The translations under genes were made by a program, and so were the position numbers. Below are positions 35,972 through 46,052 of a stretch of DNA of 64,000 nucleotides, piece after piece. Below the pieces are notes generated by a model. The model saw only the letters and a list, made by a program, of their open reading frames with translations, was not told the DNA's origin and did not search any database. The stretch comes from an uncultured Flavobacteriaceae bacterium (GTDB lineage Bacteria > Bacteroidota > Bacteroidia > Flavobacteriales > Flavobacteriaceae): NCBI GenBank assembly GCA_943842625.1, contig CALTCK010000013.1, positions 62,001 to 126,000 on the forward strand, read 5' to 3'. Position 1 is the first letter of the stretch. Each line of letters begins with the position of its first letter.

Positions 35972-38900
35972 ATGGATTATAATCGTATTAAAATAAGTCT
36001 AGATCAAGCCGAAAAAATTCTTTTAAAAGTATATGGAATTAAAGGCACGGTAAGTCCTTTGCCAGGGTATGTCGATTTTAATTTTAAGATAAAAACAAAA
36101 AAAGAAGAACGATTTGTCTTAAAAATATCTCGACCCAATGAAAATAGAAAGTATCTAGATTATCAACAGAAATTATTACAGTATATCCATCAATCTGATG
36201 AAAAAATTATGGCTCCCAGGGTCCTATTTGATCAAAATGATGAGACGATTTCTGAGATTATTGACGACTACGGAAACAAACGCTATGTAAGAATGCTTAC
36301 CTGGGTTTCAGGTAGGGTTTGGAGTGCTGTAAATCCACAATTAGCAAATTTTCGCCAGAGCCTGGGAGAACAATGTGGTATCTTAACTAAAATACTTGAA
36401 AATTTTGACCATCCCGAGGCGCATTACTATTTTGAATGGGATATTGCTCAAGGTCTCTGGACAAAAAAACACCTACACTTATTTGACGAGCAAAAAAAAG
36501 AAGTAATTAGCTACTTTCAAGACTTATTTGAAGCCTCTCAAGCTTCCTATAAAAAACTTCGCAAAAGTGTGGTCCATAATGACCCCAATGATAACAATAT
36601 GATTGTTTCATTGGATTTACGTAATCCAAAGGCAATCGCTGCAATCGATTATGGAGACGCCATGTATACTCAAACCATTAACGATTTAGCGATTCTTTGC
36701 GCCTATGGTGCTTTTGGACACGAAAATCCTTTAAGTGCATTGTTAGATTTGGTAAAAGGGTATCATTCTAAATTTAAATTAGAAGAAAAAGAATTAGTGC
36801 ATTTATACCATGCCATTGCGATGCGTTTAATTATTATTGTAACCAGGGCAGCAATGAGTAAAATTGAAGAGCCCGATAATCCCTATTTATGGATCAGTGA
36901 AAAACCGGCCTGGAAAGTATTGAACAAATGGTTTTTAATCTCCGCTGATTTTGCCTATTACAGTTTCCGTGATGCCTGTGGTTTTAGTGCACACCCAGAT
37001 GAAAATACTTTTAAAAAATGGGCCGCCTCAAAATCTTTTAAACTTTCAGCGTTGTTTCCAACGATCAATAAAGGTGTGGTGCATCCCCTAGACCTGAGTG
37101 TTTCTAGTAAATGGATGGGTCACGAAAAAGAGTTTAACAACTTAGACTACTTTCAATATAAAATTGATCAAGTACAAAAAAATGAACCGGATAAACTAAT
37201 TGCGGGGGGCTACCTAGAACCTAGATCTATTTACACCACGAACACCTATGACCGTATGGGGAATAATGGTACAGAACGTAGAAGTATTCATCTAGGAATT
37301 GATTATTGGCTCCCAGAAGAAACAGCAGTGCACGCCATTTTGGATGGAGAGGTTGTCCTTGCCGTAAATGACGCTGGGAATAAAGAATACGGTGGCTTAG
37401 TTATTTTAAAACATCAAATAGACGGATGGCTATTTTATACACTTTATGGTCATTTAAGTGTTGCTAGTGCCACTAAAAATAAGAGAGGCCATCAACTTAA
37501 AAAAGGAGATAAAATTGGTGTGTTAGGGAATACTACTGAAAACGGAAATTGGGCACCTCATCTTCATTTTCAAGTTGTATTATCATTGTTAGATTACGAA
37601 TTAGATTTTCCCGGGGTTGCCTATTTTTCTGAAATAACTGTTTGGAAAAGTATTTGTCCAAATCCTAATGTATTATTTAGATCTGATTCCCTAAGTCTAA
37701 AACAATATGCAGACCCAGAAGCACTTAAAAATTACCGCCAGCAACATTTAGGAAAAAGCCTACATCTTCATTATAAAACTCCCATTGAAATGGTTCGGGG
37801 TTCTGGAGTGTTTTTGGTAGATTCGGTTGGAAGAAAATATTTAGATACGGTAAACAATGTGGCCCATGTAGGTCATGAAAATTATGAGGTAGTAAAAGTA
37901 GGACAAGAACAAATGGCGCTGATCAATACCAACACCCGTTATTTGCACGAAAATATTAATAACCTTGCTAAAGAGCTACTGGAAACATTACCGCCAGAAC
38001 TAAATGTGTTTCATTTTGTAAACTCTGGGAGTGAAGCAAATGAATTGGCGGTTAGGATGGCAAAAACTATAACCGGTGAAAAAGACATGATTGTAAGCGA
38101 AGCAGGCTACCACGGGAACACCAATACCTGTGTTGCTATTAGCTCCTATAAATTTGACGGAAAAGGAGGCCAAGGTGCACCAGAATATACGCACGTTTTT
38201 CCCTTACCCGATAAATTTAGAGGAAAATACAGAGGAAATGATACCACGGAAGAGTATGTGGAAGAAGTGCAGAAACAACTAAAAAATATAACTCGTAAAA
38301 GCCGAAATGTTGCCGGCTTTATAATAGAACCCATTATTAGCTGTGGTGGGCAAATTGTATTGCCTGAGGGGTTTTTAAAAAAATCATACCAGGCTGTAAG
38401 AAATTCCGGAGGGCTTTGTATTTCTGACGAAATCCAAACAGGTTGTGGGCGTATGGGAAAAACATTTTGGGGCTTTCAATTACATGATGTTATTCCTGAC
38501 ATCGTGACTATCGGTAAACCACTTGGAAATGGGCATCCAGTTGCTGCGGTAGTCTGCACACAACAGGTAGCAAAGCAATTTGCTAATGGCATGGAGTACT
38601 TCAATACTTTTGGAGGAAATCCTGTTTCCTGCGCTATAGGAGCCGAGGTTATTAGAACCGTAAAAAGAGAGCAACTTCAAAAAAATGCTTTGGAAATTGG
38701 CGCCTACTTAAAAAAAGAATTATTAGCCTTGGCAACACAATTCCCTATTATTGGGGATGTTAGAGGTGAAGGGCTTTTTCTTGGCATCGAACTGGTGGAT
38801 AAAAATCTAAACCCGCTTGCCAATCATGCCGATTATATAGCCAACCGAATGAAAGATCATGGTATTTTGATGAGTACCGATGGTCCCGATCACAATGTAT

Positions 38901-39001
38901 TAAAAATAAAACCTCCCATGGTTTTCTCGCTTCAAAATGCAAAAGAATTATTGGGCTACTTAAAAAAAATATTGGAGGAAGATTTTATGAAAAATTTTTA
39001 A
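35972..39001 (+). CDS. three-domain fusion: APH-type kinase, M23 peptidase, class III aminotransferase-fold lyase
   Basis: 1009 residues. Residues 1-335: aminoglycoside-phosphotransferase-like kinase with His202-x-Asp204-x4-Asn209 ([10 protein letters not shown]) and Asp226 (IDYGD). Residues 410-560: M23/LytM domain with complete metal site His440-x3-Asp444 (HLGIDY) and His530-x-His532, plus His494. Residues 590-1009: class III PLP enzyme with Asp819 ([12 protein letters not shown]) and Lys849 ([11 protein letters not shown]). Hydroxylysine kinase (an APH relative) and 5-phosphohydroxylysine phospho-lyase (class III) are consecutive enzymes, as are ethanolamine kinase and its phospho-lyase; the hydroxyproline operon close by favours hydroxylysine (inference). 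The role of the M23 part is unclear. Confidence 0.85.
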   Translation: MDYNRIKISLDQAEKILLKVYGIKGTVSPLPGYVDFNFKIKTKKEERFVLKISRPNENRKYLDYQQKLLQYIHQSDEKIMAPRVLFDQNDETISEIIDDYGNKRYVRMLTWVSGRVWSAVNPQLANFRQSLGEQCGILTKILENFDHPEAHYYFEWDIAQGLWTKKHLHLFDEQKKEVISYFQDLFEASQASYKKLRKSVVHNDPNDNNMIVSLDLRNPKAIAAIDYGDAMYTQTINDLAILCAYGAFGHENPLSALLDLVKGYHSKFKLEEKELVHLYHAIAMRLIIIVTRAAMSKIEEPDNPYLWISEKPAWKVLNKWFLISADFAYYSFRDACGFSAHPDENTFKKWAASKSFKLSALFPTINKGVVHPLDLSVSSKWMGHEKEFNNLDYFQYKIDQVQKNEPDKLIAGGYLEPRSIYTTNTYDRMGNNGTERRSIHLGIDYWLPEETAVHAILDGEVVLAVNDAGNKEYGGLVILKHQIDGWLFYTLYGHLSVASATKNKRGHQLKKGDKIGVLGNTTENGNWAPHLHFQVVLSLLDYELDFPGVAYFSEITVWKSICPNPNVLFRSDSLSLKQYADPEALKNYRQQHLGKSLHLHYKTPIEMVRGSGVFLVDSVGRKYLDTVNNVAHVGHENYEVVKVGQEQMALINTNTRYLHENINNLAKELLETLPPELNVFHFVNSGSEANELAVRMAKTITGEKDMIVSEAGYHGNTNTCVAISSYKFDGKGGQGAPEYTHVFPLPDKFRGKYRGNDTTEEYVEEVQKQLKNITRKSRNVAGFIIEPIISCGGQIVLPEGFLKKSYQAVRNSGGLCISDEIQTGCGRMGKTFWGFQLHDVIPDIVTIGKPLGNGHPVAAVVCTQQVAKQFANGMEYFNTFGGNPVSCAIGAEVIRTVKREQLQKNALEIGAYLKKELLALATQFPIIGDVRGEGLFLGIELVDKNLNPLANHADYIANRMKDHGILMSTDGPDHNVLKIKPPMVFSLQNAKELLGYLKKILEEDFMKNF

Positions 39002-39014
39002 ATACTAAAGAACA

Positions 39015-39455
39015 ATGAAAAAAGAAAATTATATTTATTTATTATTAGGTTTATTAGTATGCCTAAGTTGCCAAACACCCACTTCAACAAAACAAGACAA
39101 AGAAGCTATTCTAAAAGTGATGAACGCTCAAGAAAAAGCTTGGTCTAATAACGATTTAGAAGGTTTTATGCAGGGCTACTGGCAAAGTGATTCGTTAACA
39201 TTTTACGGAAGAAATGGGATTACTAAAGGCTGGCAACAAACCTTAACTAATTATAAAAAAGGCTACCCAACCAAAGAGGCCACTGGAACCCTAAATTTTA
39301 AGGTGGAAGCTATTTCAAAAATAAGTAGCGACAGCTACTCCGTTATGGGAGCCTATCATTTAAAAAGAGAAGTTGGCGATGCCAACGGGGTGTTTTTAAT
39401 TATTTTTAAAAAGATTGCGGGGGAATGGAAAATTATTGCAGATATGTCTTGTTGA
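39015..39455 (+). CDS. DUF4440/SnoaL-like lipoprotein
   Basis: Lipoprotein signal with lipobox LVCLSC (Cys19), so probably membrane anchored, followed by an NTF2-like (DUF4440) fold: helix KEAILKVMNAQEKAWSNNDLEGFMQGYW, then TFYGRNGITKGWQQTL and strands ending GEWKIIADMSC. No catalytic residues can be assigned. It follows the fusion gene by 13 bases and is convergent with the hydroxyproline operon (6-base gap). Confidence 0.82.
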   Translation: MKKENYIYLLLGLLVCLSCQTPTSTKQDKEAILKVMNAQEKAWSNNDLEGFMQGYWQSDSLTFYGRNGITKGWQQTLTNYKKGYPTKEATGTLNFKVEAISKISSDSYSVMGAYHLKREVGDANGVFLIIFKKIAGEWKIIADMSC

Positions 39456-39461
39456 TCTGCT

Positions 39462-40709
39462 TTAAAACTTCCTTTCGGGATGAAACGGCTTGATATCTAG
39501 AGACAACTTTTTATCGGAGATTATTTCGGAAACCAATTTTCCTGTTGGGGGTCCCAAACTCCAACCCATCATTGCATGCCCCGAAGCAATAATTAAATTT
39601 TTATATTTATGAGTTCTGCCAATATAGGGCAATCCGTCTGGAGAGCAGGGTCGCAAGCCAAAATCAGCGGTTGCTTCTTCCTCTTTAGTTAGAGACAATC
39701 CTTGGTAATAATTTGATACGGACTTACTGATGGCTTTTACTCTTTTAGGGTTAATGGTATCATTTATTCCTGCAAGTTCCATAGTGCCTGCAAAACGTGT
39801 AAAACCATTCATTGGCGTAACGGCAACTTTAGCTTCAACTAATAGTGCAGGAATCGTTATTCCAGTTTCTCTTTCTGTATTTATTCGATACCCTTTTCCT
39901 GCCTGTATAGGAATTTTAACTCCTAATTTACGAGTTAGCAAAGGACTCCACGAGCCAGCAGCAATTAGCACTTCGTCTGCTTTTAGTTTTCTTTTAGTGG
40001 TCATCACTTCTTTTATAGCATCTTTAGAAATGACTAAATCTTGAACTTTTTCATGGGTATAGAAGGTAACTCCCTTTTCCTTTAAATAAGATACCATTTC
40101 TGCCATAAATTCTTTAGGAGTCATGTGGGCATCGGAATCAAAATAAACGGCTCCCTTACAATCTATAGCTGCATCAGGTTCCATTTTTTTGACCTCTTCA
40201 GCAGTTATATGATTAACATTCAAGCCTTCTTTAATTGCTCTCTGCCCTACCTCCCATTCTTCTTCTCCTGCTTTATCAGTCTTATATAACATCAGGAGTC
40301 CTTTTCGCTCGTAATGAAAATTAAAATCTCCTGATTGCTTAATTTCTTCATAAAGCGTTCTCCCTAAAATATTGATCTCTTTAATAATAGGAATTGCTTT
40401 TTCTACCTTCGAAGCAGTTGCCGATTTTTTAAACGCCCAGGCCCATTTTAAAAAATCTTTATCCAAACGAGGTTTCACATAAAAAGGACTAGCAGTATCA
40501 AACATCCATTTGAGCCCTTTAGTAATCATACCGGGAGCTGATAACGGAATGATATGGCTAGGGGTAATGTATCCTGCATTGACAAAGGAGGCTCCTTTGG
40601 TCATACCCGATTGATCAATGATGGTAACAGCACATCCTTCTTTCTGGAGGTAATATGCAGAACATAACCCAATGATTCCTCCCCCAATAATTACAACCTC
40701 TTTACTCAT
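39462..40709 (-). CDS. FAD-dependent D-amino acid (D-hydroxyproline) dehydrogenase
   Basis: DadA/HypO-type flavoprotein: FAD-binding IIGGGIIGLCSAYYL at residues 7-21, substrate/FAD segment AGYITPSHIIPLSAPG, and C-terminal GLRPCSPDGLPYIGRTHKYKN and ASGHAMMGWSLGPPTGK. By position in the operon it should oxidise cis-4-hydroxy-D-proline to pyrroline-4-hydroxy-2-carboxylate (inference from context; related DadA enzymes act on other D-amino acids). 415 residues, five bases after the epimerase gene. Confidence 0.85.
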   Translation of the reverse strand: MSKEVVIIGGGIIGLCSAYYLQKEGCAVTIIDQSGMTKGASFVNAGYITPSHIIPLSAPGMITKGLKWMFDTASPFYVKPRLDKDFLKWAWAFKKSATASKVEKAIPIIKEINILGRTLYEEIKQSGDFNFHYERKGLLMLYKTDKAGEEEWEVGQRAIKEGLNVNHITAEEVKKMEPDAAIDCKGAVYFDSDAHMTPKEFMAEMVSYLKEKGVTFYTHEKVQDLVISKDAIKEVMTTKRKLKADEVLIAAGSWSPLLTRKLGVKIPIQAGKGYRINTERETGITIPALLVEAKVAVTPMNGFTRFAGTMELAGINDTINPKRVKAISKSVSNYYQGLSLTKEEEATADFGLRPCSPDGLPYIGRTHKYKNLIIASGHAMMGWSLGPPTGKLVSEIISDKKLSLDIKPFHPERKF

Positions 40710-40714
40710 TATAT

Positions 40715-41725
40715 TTAAATTACCTGGAAACCGTGTGCGTATGGATCATCTTGATCATCAATAATAATGGTATTGTATCCATATACTTTTGCCCATCCTT
40801 GAATACTAGGAATAATTGCTGTTTTCCCATCCAATATTGTTTCTTCTTCAATTCTTCCTACAAAAGTGGAACCTATAAAACTTTCATGAACAAATTCATC
40901 CCCCAGTCTTAATTTTCCTTTTGCATATAATTGTGCCATCCTTGCCGATGTTCCCGTACCACATGGGCTTCTATCAATAGCTTTATCTCCATAAAACACC
41001 GCATTTCTTCCAGACGATTTTGGATCTATTGGATCGCCGGTCCATAATAGATGACTAACATCTCTAATGGTATCATTTTCTGGATGGATAAACCTATTTG
41101 GGTATTTGTCATTGATTCGTTTTCTTATAATTTGAGAATATTGAATTAATTTACCCGCCGTAAAATCTTGTACTCCACTAAAGTTGGTCTGTGGGTCTAT
41201 TATAGCATAATAGTTTCCTCCATAAGAAACATCAAAACTAATGTCACCTAATTCTGGACAATCAATCGTTAAATTTTCAGCAGCTAAATACGATTTTACA
41301 TTTTTTAGTTTAACCCATTCTACCTTATTATTAGTCTCTTTATATTCTATTTCTACTAAACCTGCAGGTGTTTCCATTTTGATGAATCCTGGTTTTTTGG
41401 GTATCACTAAACCTTCTTCAACCGCAATAGTAATCGCTCCAATAGTTCCATGCCCACACATGGGCAAACAACCCGAAGTTTCTATAAATAATATTCCAAA
41501 GTCGTTTTCGGGATTTTGAGGTTTAAAAAAGAAACTACCGCTCATCATATCGTGGCCTCTAGGTTCAAACATTAACCCTTTTCGGATCCAGTCGAATTCT
41601 TTAATAAAGTGTTGTCTTTTTTCACTCATGGAATTCCCTAAAAGATCTGGGCGACCCGAAGTAACTACTCTTACTGGGTTTCCGCAAGTATGCGCATCAA
41701 TACATTTAAAAATGGCTCTACTCAT
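40715..41725 (-). CDS. 4-hydroxyproline 2-epimerase (proline racemase family)
   Basis: Both catalytic Cys are present: Cys90 (PMCGHGTIG) and Cys255 (DRSPCGTGTSARM). That pair distinguishes epimerases/racemases from the dehydratases that have Ser or Thr at the first site. Next to Cys90 the His/Gly pattern is that of 4-hydroxyproline epimerases, and the neighbours confirm it. Turns trans-4-hydroxy-L-proline into cis-4-hydroxy-D-proline in the cytoplasm. 336 residues; the start overlaps the end of the DUF885 gene by 8 bases. Confidence 0.9.
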   Translation of the reverse strand: MSRAIFKCIDAHTCGNPVRVVTSGRPDLLGNSMSEKRQHFIKEFDWIRKGLMFEPRGHDMMSGSFFFKPQNPENDFGILFIETSGCLPMCGHGTIGAITIAVEEGLVIPKKPGFIKMETPAGLVEIEYKETNNKVEWVKLKNVKSYLAAENLTIDCPELGDISFDVSYGGNYYAIIDPQTNFSGVQDFTAGKLIQYSQIIRKRINDKYPNRFIHPENDTIRDVSHLLWTGDPIDPKSSGRNAVFYGDKAIDRSPCGTGTSARMAQLYAKGKLRLGDEFVHESFIGSTFVGRIEEETILDGKTAIIPSIQGWAKVYGYNTIIIDDQDDPYAHGFQVI

Positions 41726-43454
41726 TCTTATTTTTTGTGATGTAATTATTGATTCTTTTTTCGAGTATTGACAAGGTAACAGTTCCCTGTTCTAGAACAA
41801 CTTCATGGAATTCTCTAATGTCAAAATTTGCTCCTAATTCTTTTTCTGCTTTTGTTCTAAGCTCTCTTATTTTAAGCTCTCCAATTTTATAAGATAAGGC
41901 TTGACCGGGCCAAGAAATGTAGCGATCGGTTTCGGTATTAATTTCATGAATAGAAAGCGCCGTGTTTTTTGACATGTATTCAATCACTTGATCACGGGTC
42001 CAGCCTTTAGCATGGATTCCAGTGTCCACTACCAGTCTGCAAGCTCTCCACATTTCATATGTTAGTTTTCCGAATTGTTCGTAAGCAGTGGTGTACATTC
42101 CCATTTCTTCAGCTAAAAACTCACAATACAATCCCCAACCTTCCCCGTATGCAGACAAATAAGTATTCTTTCTAAATTGTGGGATGCTGTCCCCTAACTC
42201 AAGGTTTAAGGAGCCTTGTAAATGATGTCCTGGTACTGCTTCATGAACCGTAAGAGACGGTAAAACATATAAAGGTCTACTTGGTAAATCATAGGTGTTT
42301 ACCCAATAATACCCGGGATCTGTACTATTTTTACTGGTACCTACATAGCGTCCCGTGGTATACTTAGGAGCAATCGCAGCTGGTACGGCCGCTACTCCAT
42401 ACGGTTTTCTTGGTAAGGTCTTAAAAAATCTTGGTAATTGTTCGTCGGCTCTTTTTGCCATATCTCTAGCAATCATTAACAATTGCTCAGGACTGGTTGC
42501 GTAAAACTGAGGATCGGTTCTTAAAAAGTCAAGGAATTCTGAAAAACTACCTTGAAATTCTAATTCCAAAATAATTTTTTCCATCTCGTTTTTTATTCTA
42601 GCAACTTCATCTAAACCAATTTGATGAATTGCATCTGCAGAGTACTGAGTACTCGTTGTATAATAATTGATTCTGTTTTGATAATATTCTTTTCCATTTG
42701 GTGTTTCTGAAATTCCAATAGCGCTTCTTGTTTTAGGATAATACTCCTCTTCAAAAAAAGTTTTTACCACCTTAAATTGCGGAATTACATGTTTCGTTAT
42801 CGCTACTTCGGCAGCTGTTAAAATGGAATCTTTTTGAGATAAGCTTAGAGCTCTCGGTAAGTCATTAAAAGGAGTATAAAAATAACTTTCTTTAAAATCA
42901 CTAACGATATGATCATTATAACTTGATTCGTAGCCATTAAAAATAACTCGTGGTTGAGAGACTCCTTTTTCTAATCCTTCACGCAATAAAGGAAGAAATT
43001 GGTTAACCCGATCTGGAATTGCATTTAGTTGATCTAAATATCTTTTAACTTGATTATAATTTTGAAAAGGTCGAACGATAAAGGGAAAGCTAGTATGAAA
43101 ACCGGAATCTGAAAGTAATGGATTTAAAAATCGTTCAAAATCATAATAATCAATGGTATCTTGTAATTTAAATTTTAATAATTCTAAGGAGATAGATTCT
43201 GTTTCTGATAGGTTTTTAGGATTGATTTTGTTTAATTGTTTTAATTGTTTTTTAGCATAATTTGCTTCCTTTTTAAATTGCTCTTTAGAGAATAATCCCA
43301 AGGGATACTTTTTCCAATCATAGGTATTTCGTTCTTCAATTTCAGTAATCACTTTATTTAATAATTCCGAGTCTGGATTTTCAAAATTTATTGAAAAACT
43401 CATAAAGACAAGTCCTAATAAAAAAGCAAGATTTCGAAAAAACTTCATAAACAT
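41718..43454 (-). CDS. DUF885 family putative metallopeptidase, secreted
   Basis: A signal peptide (residues about 1-22, FFRNLAFLLGLVFMSFS) precedes a 555-residue DUF885 domain. The putative zinc motif is HEAVPGHHLQG near residue 405, and LSAYGEGWGLYCEFLAEEMG follows as in this gluzincin-like family. DUF885 proteins are inferred to be peptidases; substrates are not established. In this operon it could free hydroxyproline from peptides (inference). The start touches the stop of the aldehyde dehydrogenase gene. A second in-frame ATG two codons later is equally possible. Confidence 0.85.
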   Translation of the reverse strand: MFMKFFRNLAFLLGLVFMSFSINFENPDSELLNKVITEIEERNTYDWKKYPLGLFSKEQFKKEANYAKKQLKQLNKINPKNLSETESISLELLKFKLQDTIDYYDFERFLNPLLSDSGFHTSFPFIVRPFQNYNQVKRYLDQLNAIPDRVNQFLPLLREGLEKGVSQPRVIFNGYESSYNDHIVSDFKESYFYTPFNDLPRALSLSQKDSILTAAEVAITKHVIPQFKVVKTFFEEEYYPKTRSAIGISETPNGKEYYQNRINYYTTSTQYSADAIHQIGLDEVARIKNEMEKIILELEFQGSFSEFLDFLRTDPQFYATSPEQLLMIARDMAKRADEQLPRFFKTLPRKPYGVAAVPAAIAPKYTTGRYVGTSKNSTDPGYYWVNTYDLPSRPLYVLPSLTVHEAVPGHHLQGSLNLELGDSIPQFRKNTYLSAYGEGWGLYCEFLAEEMGMYTTAYEQFGKLTYEMWRACRLVVDTGIHAKGWTRDQVIEYMSKNTALSIHEINTETDRYISWPGQALSYKIGELKIRELRTKAEKELGANFDIREFHEVVLEQGTVTLSILEKRINNYITKNKNE

Positions 43455-45039
43455 TTAAATTTTATTGGACGTATTTAAACCATTCACAAATCTGGTAATT
43501 CCTAATGGATTGTTATTTTTTAATTCAGCTGGCAGCAGTTCATTTGGCCAACTTTGGAAACTAAAAGGACGGACCCATCTTTTAACTGAATGCAATCCTA
43601 CAGCCGTAAAACGACTGTCTGTTGACGAAGGGTATGGACCACCATGTAACATCGATGGACAAACCTCAACACCTGTTGGAACCCCATTAAAGATAATTCT
43701 ACCCACTCTATTTTGTAAGGCATCTATAACCGAACTGTATTTTTCGAGCTCCTCTTTTTCTCCCAATACTGTTCCCGTTAATTGACCCTCTAAATGATTA
43801 ATAATACTTTCTAATTCTTCAGAATTTTTACATTCGACCACCATTGAAAAGGGGCCAAAGACTTCTTGATGTAAGGTGGTATTTTCTAAAAAAGTTTCGC
43901 CTTCTACTGTTACTATGGTTTGCCTTGCGTGATTTACTGCTACACTATCATTAAAATCAGCCTTTACTGTCAAACCATCTTGTTGTAAAGCAGTTTGCTT
44001 GTTTCTTTCATAGTTGCCAATAATTGTTGGGTGCAACATACAAGAAGGTTCTAATTTTACTATTTCTGTAGAAAGTACCTTTATAAAATTAGATAAATTA
44101 GCTCCTTTAATTCCAAGAATTAATCCAGGATTGGTACAAAACTGACCGGTCCCTAAAGTAATAGAACCTGCATAGGTTTTAGCCAGGGCTTCCCCATTAT
44201 TTTGAAGAGCTTGCGGCAATAATACCACTGGATTAATACTCCCCATTTCAGCAAACACTGGTATAGGCTCCTCTCTTTGTCCAGCAATATCATACAACGC
44301 TCTTCCTCCTTGAATACTTCCTGTAAAACCGACTGCTTTAATATCTGGATGCGTCACCAATTCGATCCCTACTTCAATACCTGAACTGTTTAAATTAGAA
44401 AACACGCCGTTTGGCATATTTGTTTTTTGAGCAGCTCTGATAATCGCTTCTGCTACCATTTCTCCAGTTCCGGCATGCATTGGGTGCGATTTACAAATTA
44501 CAGGACAACCTGCCGCTAAAGCAGATGCCGTATCACCTCCAGCTGTTGAATAAGCAAATGGAAAATTACTGGCTCCAAATACAACTACAGGCCCTAAAGG
44601 AACCATCATTTTTCGAATATCTTGTTTTGGAATGGGTTTTCTATCTAAATCGGCAGTATCGATGGTCGCTTCTACCCAAGAACCCTCTTCTAGCATAGCA
44701 GCAAAACTTGTTAATTGCCCCATTGTTCTCCCTCTTTCTCCTTTAGCTCTTCCTTCTGGAAGACCCGTTTCAGATTGATACATGGTAATTAAATCGTCTC
44801 CCATGGCTAAAATTTCATCTGCGATGGCTCTTAAAAAAGTTGCTTTTTCAAGACCTGATTTTTTACTAAAGGTCTTAAATGCCTCGGAAGCTAATTGTGC
44901 TGCTTGATTAATTTCTTCAGAAGTTGCTTCTGTGAAAACTTGATTGGTTTTCAATATTTAACTTAGGATTAAACGTTTTATAGGTTTTAGCACCTGTTGC
45001 TGATCGTTGATTCCCAATATGATTTTCACCTGTAATCAT
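43455..45039 (-). pseudogene. 2-oxoglutarate semialdehyde dehydrogenase with N-terminal +1 frameshift
   Basis: NAD(P)+-dependent aldehyde dehydrogenase that would complete hydroxyproline breakdown to 2-oxoglutarate. Motifs: GPVVVFGASNFPFAYSTAGG, AVGFTGSIQGGRAL, catalytic Glu in AEMGSINPVV and Cys in GTGQFCTNPGL. The true N-terminus begins at ATG 45037-45039 (MITGENHIGNQRSATGAKTY, then FNPKLNIENQ) in another frame. One extra A near 44940 separates it from VFTEATSEEINQ. Corrected length 527 residues, as in this family. Translation from the TTG at 44954 would give 499 residues lacking the first helix. It follows the DapA-family gene by 10 bases. Confidence 0.82.
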
Positions 45040-45049
45040 TTTATTATTT

Positions 45050-45973
45050 TTAATTATTTGTTAGGTTTTTATAAGCTGGTAATTGAGGTCTGTTTTTTAA
45101 ACCCTCTTCAATCACTTTCAACACCTGTGCTCTTTCAGAACCAACCAAAGGCAAACGAGGGGCTCTAACCTGTTCAGATCCTATACCCGTTGCTACTTCT
45201 GCTAATTTAATGTTTTGTACTAATTTAGAGTTAATATCTAATTCTAATAAGGGTAAAAACCACCTATAAATCGCTAAAGCCTCTTGAGTTTTTCCCGCTT
45301 TTTGAAGCTCATAAATAGCAACAGTTTCGCTCGGAAAGGCACAAACCAGTCCTGCAATCCAGCCATCGGCTCCCATCAATAAACTTTCCAAGGCTAAAGT
45401 GTCCACTCCGGTCATTATTTTTAATCGGTTTCCAAACCTATTTTTAATCCTAGTTACATTTGAGATATCTCTTGTGGATTCTTTTACCGCCTGAATGGTC
45501 TCACATTTTAATAATTCCTCAAACATATCTAAACTCACCTCAGTCTTGTAATCTACTGGATTGTTATAAACCATGATGGGAAGGGCACTATTCAAGGCCA
45601 CCGCCTTAAAATATTCTACCACCTCTCTATTTCCAGCGCTATATCGCATGGGAGGAAGCATCATTAAACCACTTGCTCCGTCTTCTTCGGCCTTATTGGC
45701 TGCCATAATTGCACCCTTTGTCGTTTGCTCTGCAATGTTCATCATAACCGGAACTTTTCCTGCAACAAATTTCACCGTTTCTCTTGTTAATATTCTTTTT
45801 TCGGAGTCGTCTAAAGTACTCGCTTCCCCCAAGGTGCCTCCCAGAACAATACCGTGAACTCCTGCGTCTAATTGGCTGTTTATATTTTTTAAAAATAACT
45901 CTAAATCTAAAGTATCTTCCTTAGTAAATTTAGTAGTAACTGCTGGCATTACGCCTTCCCATTTAAATTTCAT
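45050..45973 (-). CDS. DapA-family lyase, probable pyrroline-4-hydroxy-2-carboxylate deaminase
   Basis: A dihydrodipicolinate synthase-family TIM barrel: GGTLGEASTLDDSE (carboxylate-binding loop, residues 45-58), Tyr136 (VYNNPVDY) and Schiff-base Lys164 (QAVKEST). Family members open or deaminate keto acids; with the epimerase, dehydrogenase and semialdehyde dehydrogenase beside it, the role should be the deaminase that yields 2-oxoglutarate semialdehyde (inference from context). 307 residues. Confidence 0.87.
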   Translation of the reverse strand: MKFKWEGVMPAVTTKFTKEDTLDLELFLKNINSQLDAGVHGIVLGGTLGEASTLDDSEKRILTRETVKFVAGKVPVMMNIAEQTTKGAIMAANKAEEDGASGLMMLPPMRYSAGNREVVEYFKAVALNSALPIMVYNNPVDYKTEVSLDMFEELLKCETIQAVKESTRDISNVTRIKNRFGNRLKIMTGVDTLALESLLMGADGWIAGLVCAFPSETVAIYELQKAGKTQEALAIYRWFLPLLELDINSKLVQNIKLAEVATGIGSEQVRAPRLPLVGSERAQVLKVIEEGLKNRPQLPAYKNLTNN

Positions 45974-46052
45974 CGCTTATTCTTTTTTTTGATTCTTTTA
46001 ATATCAGAATCAATCACTTTTTTTCTGTTTTATAGTTAAACTGTATCCATTT

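Noticed and set aside
38000-38942. Antisense frames inside the kinase-M23-aminotransferase gene
   Set aside because: Overlap conserved PLP-enzyme sequence; no independent support.
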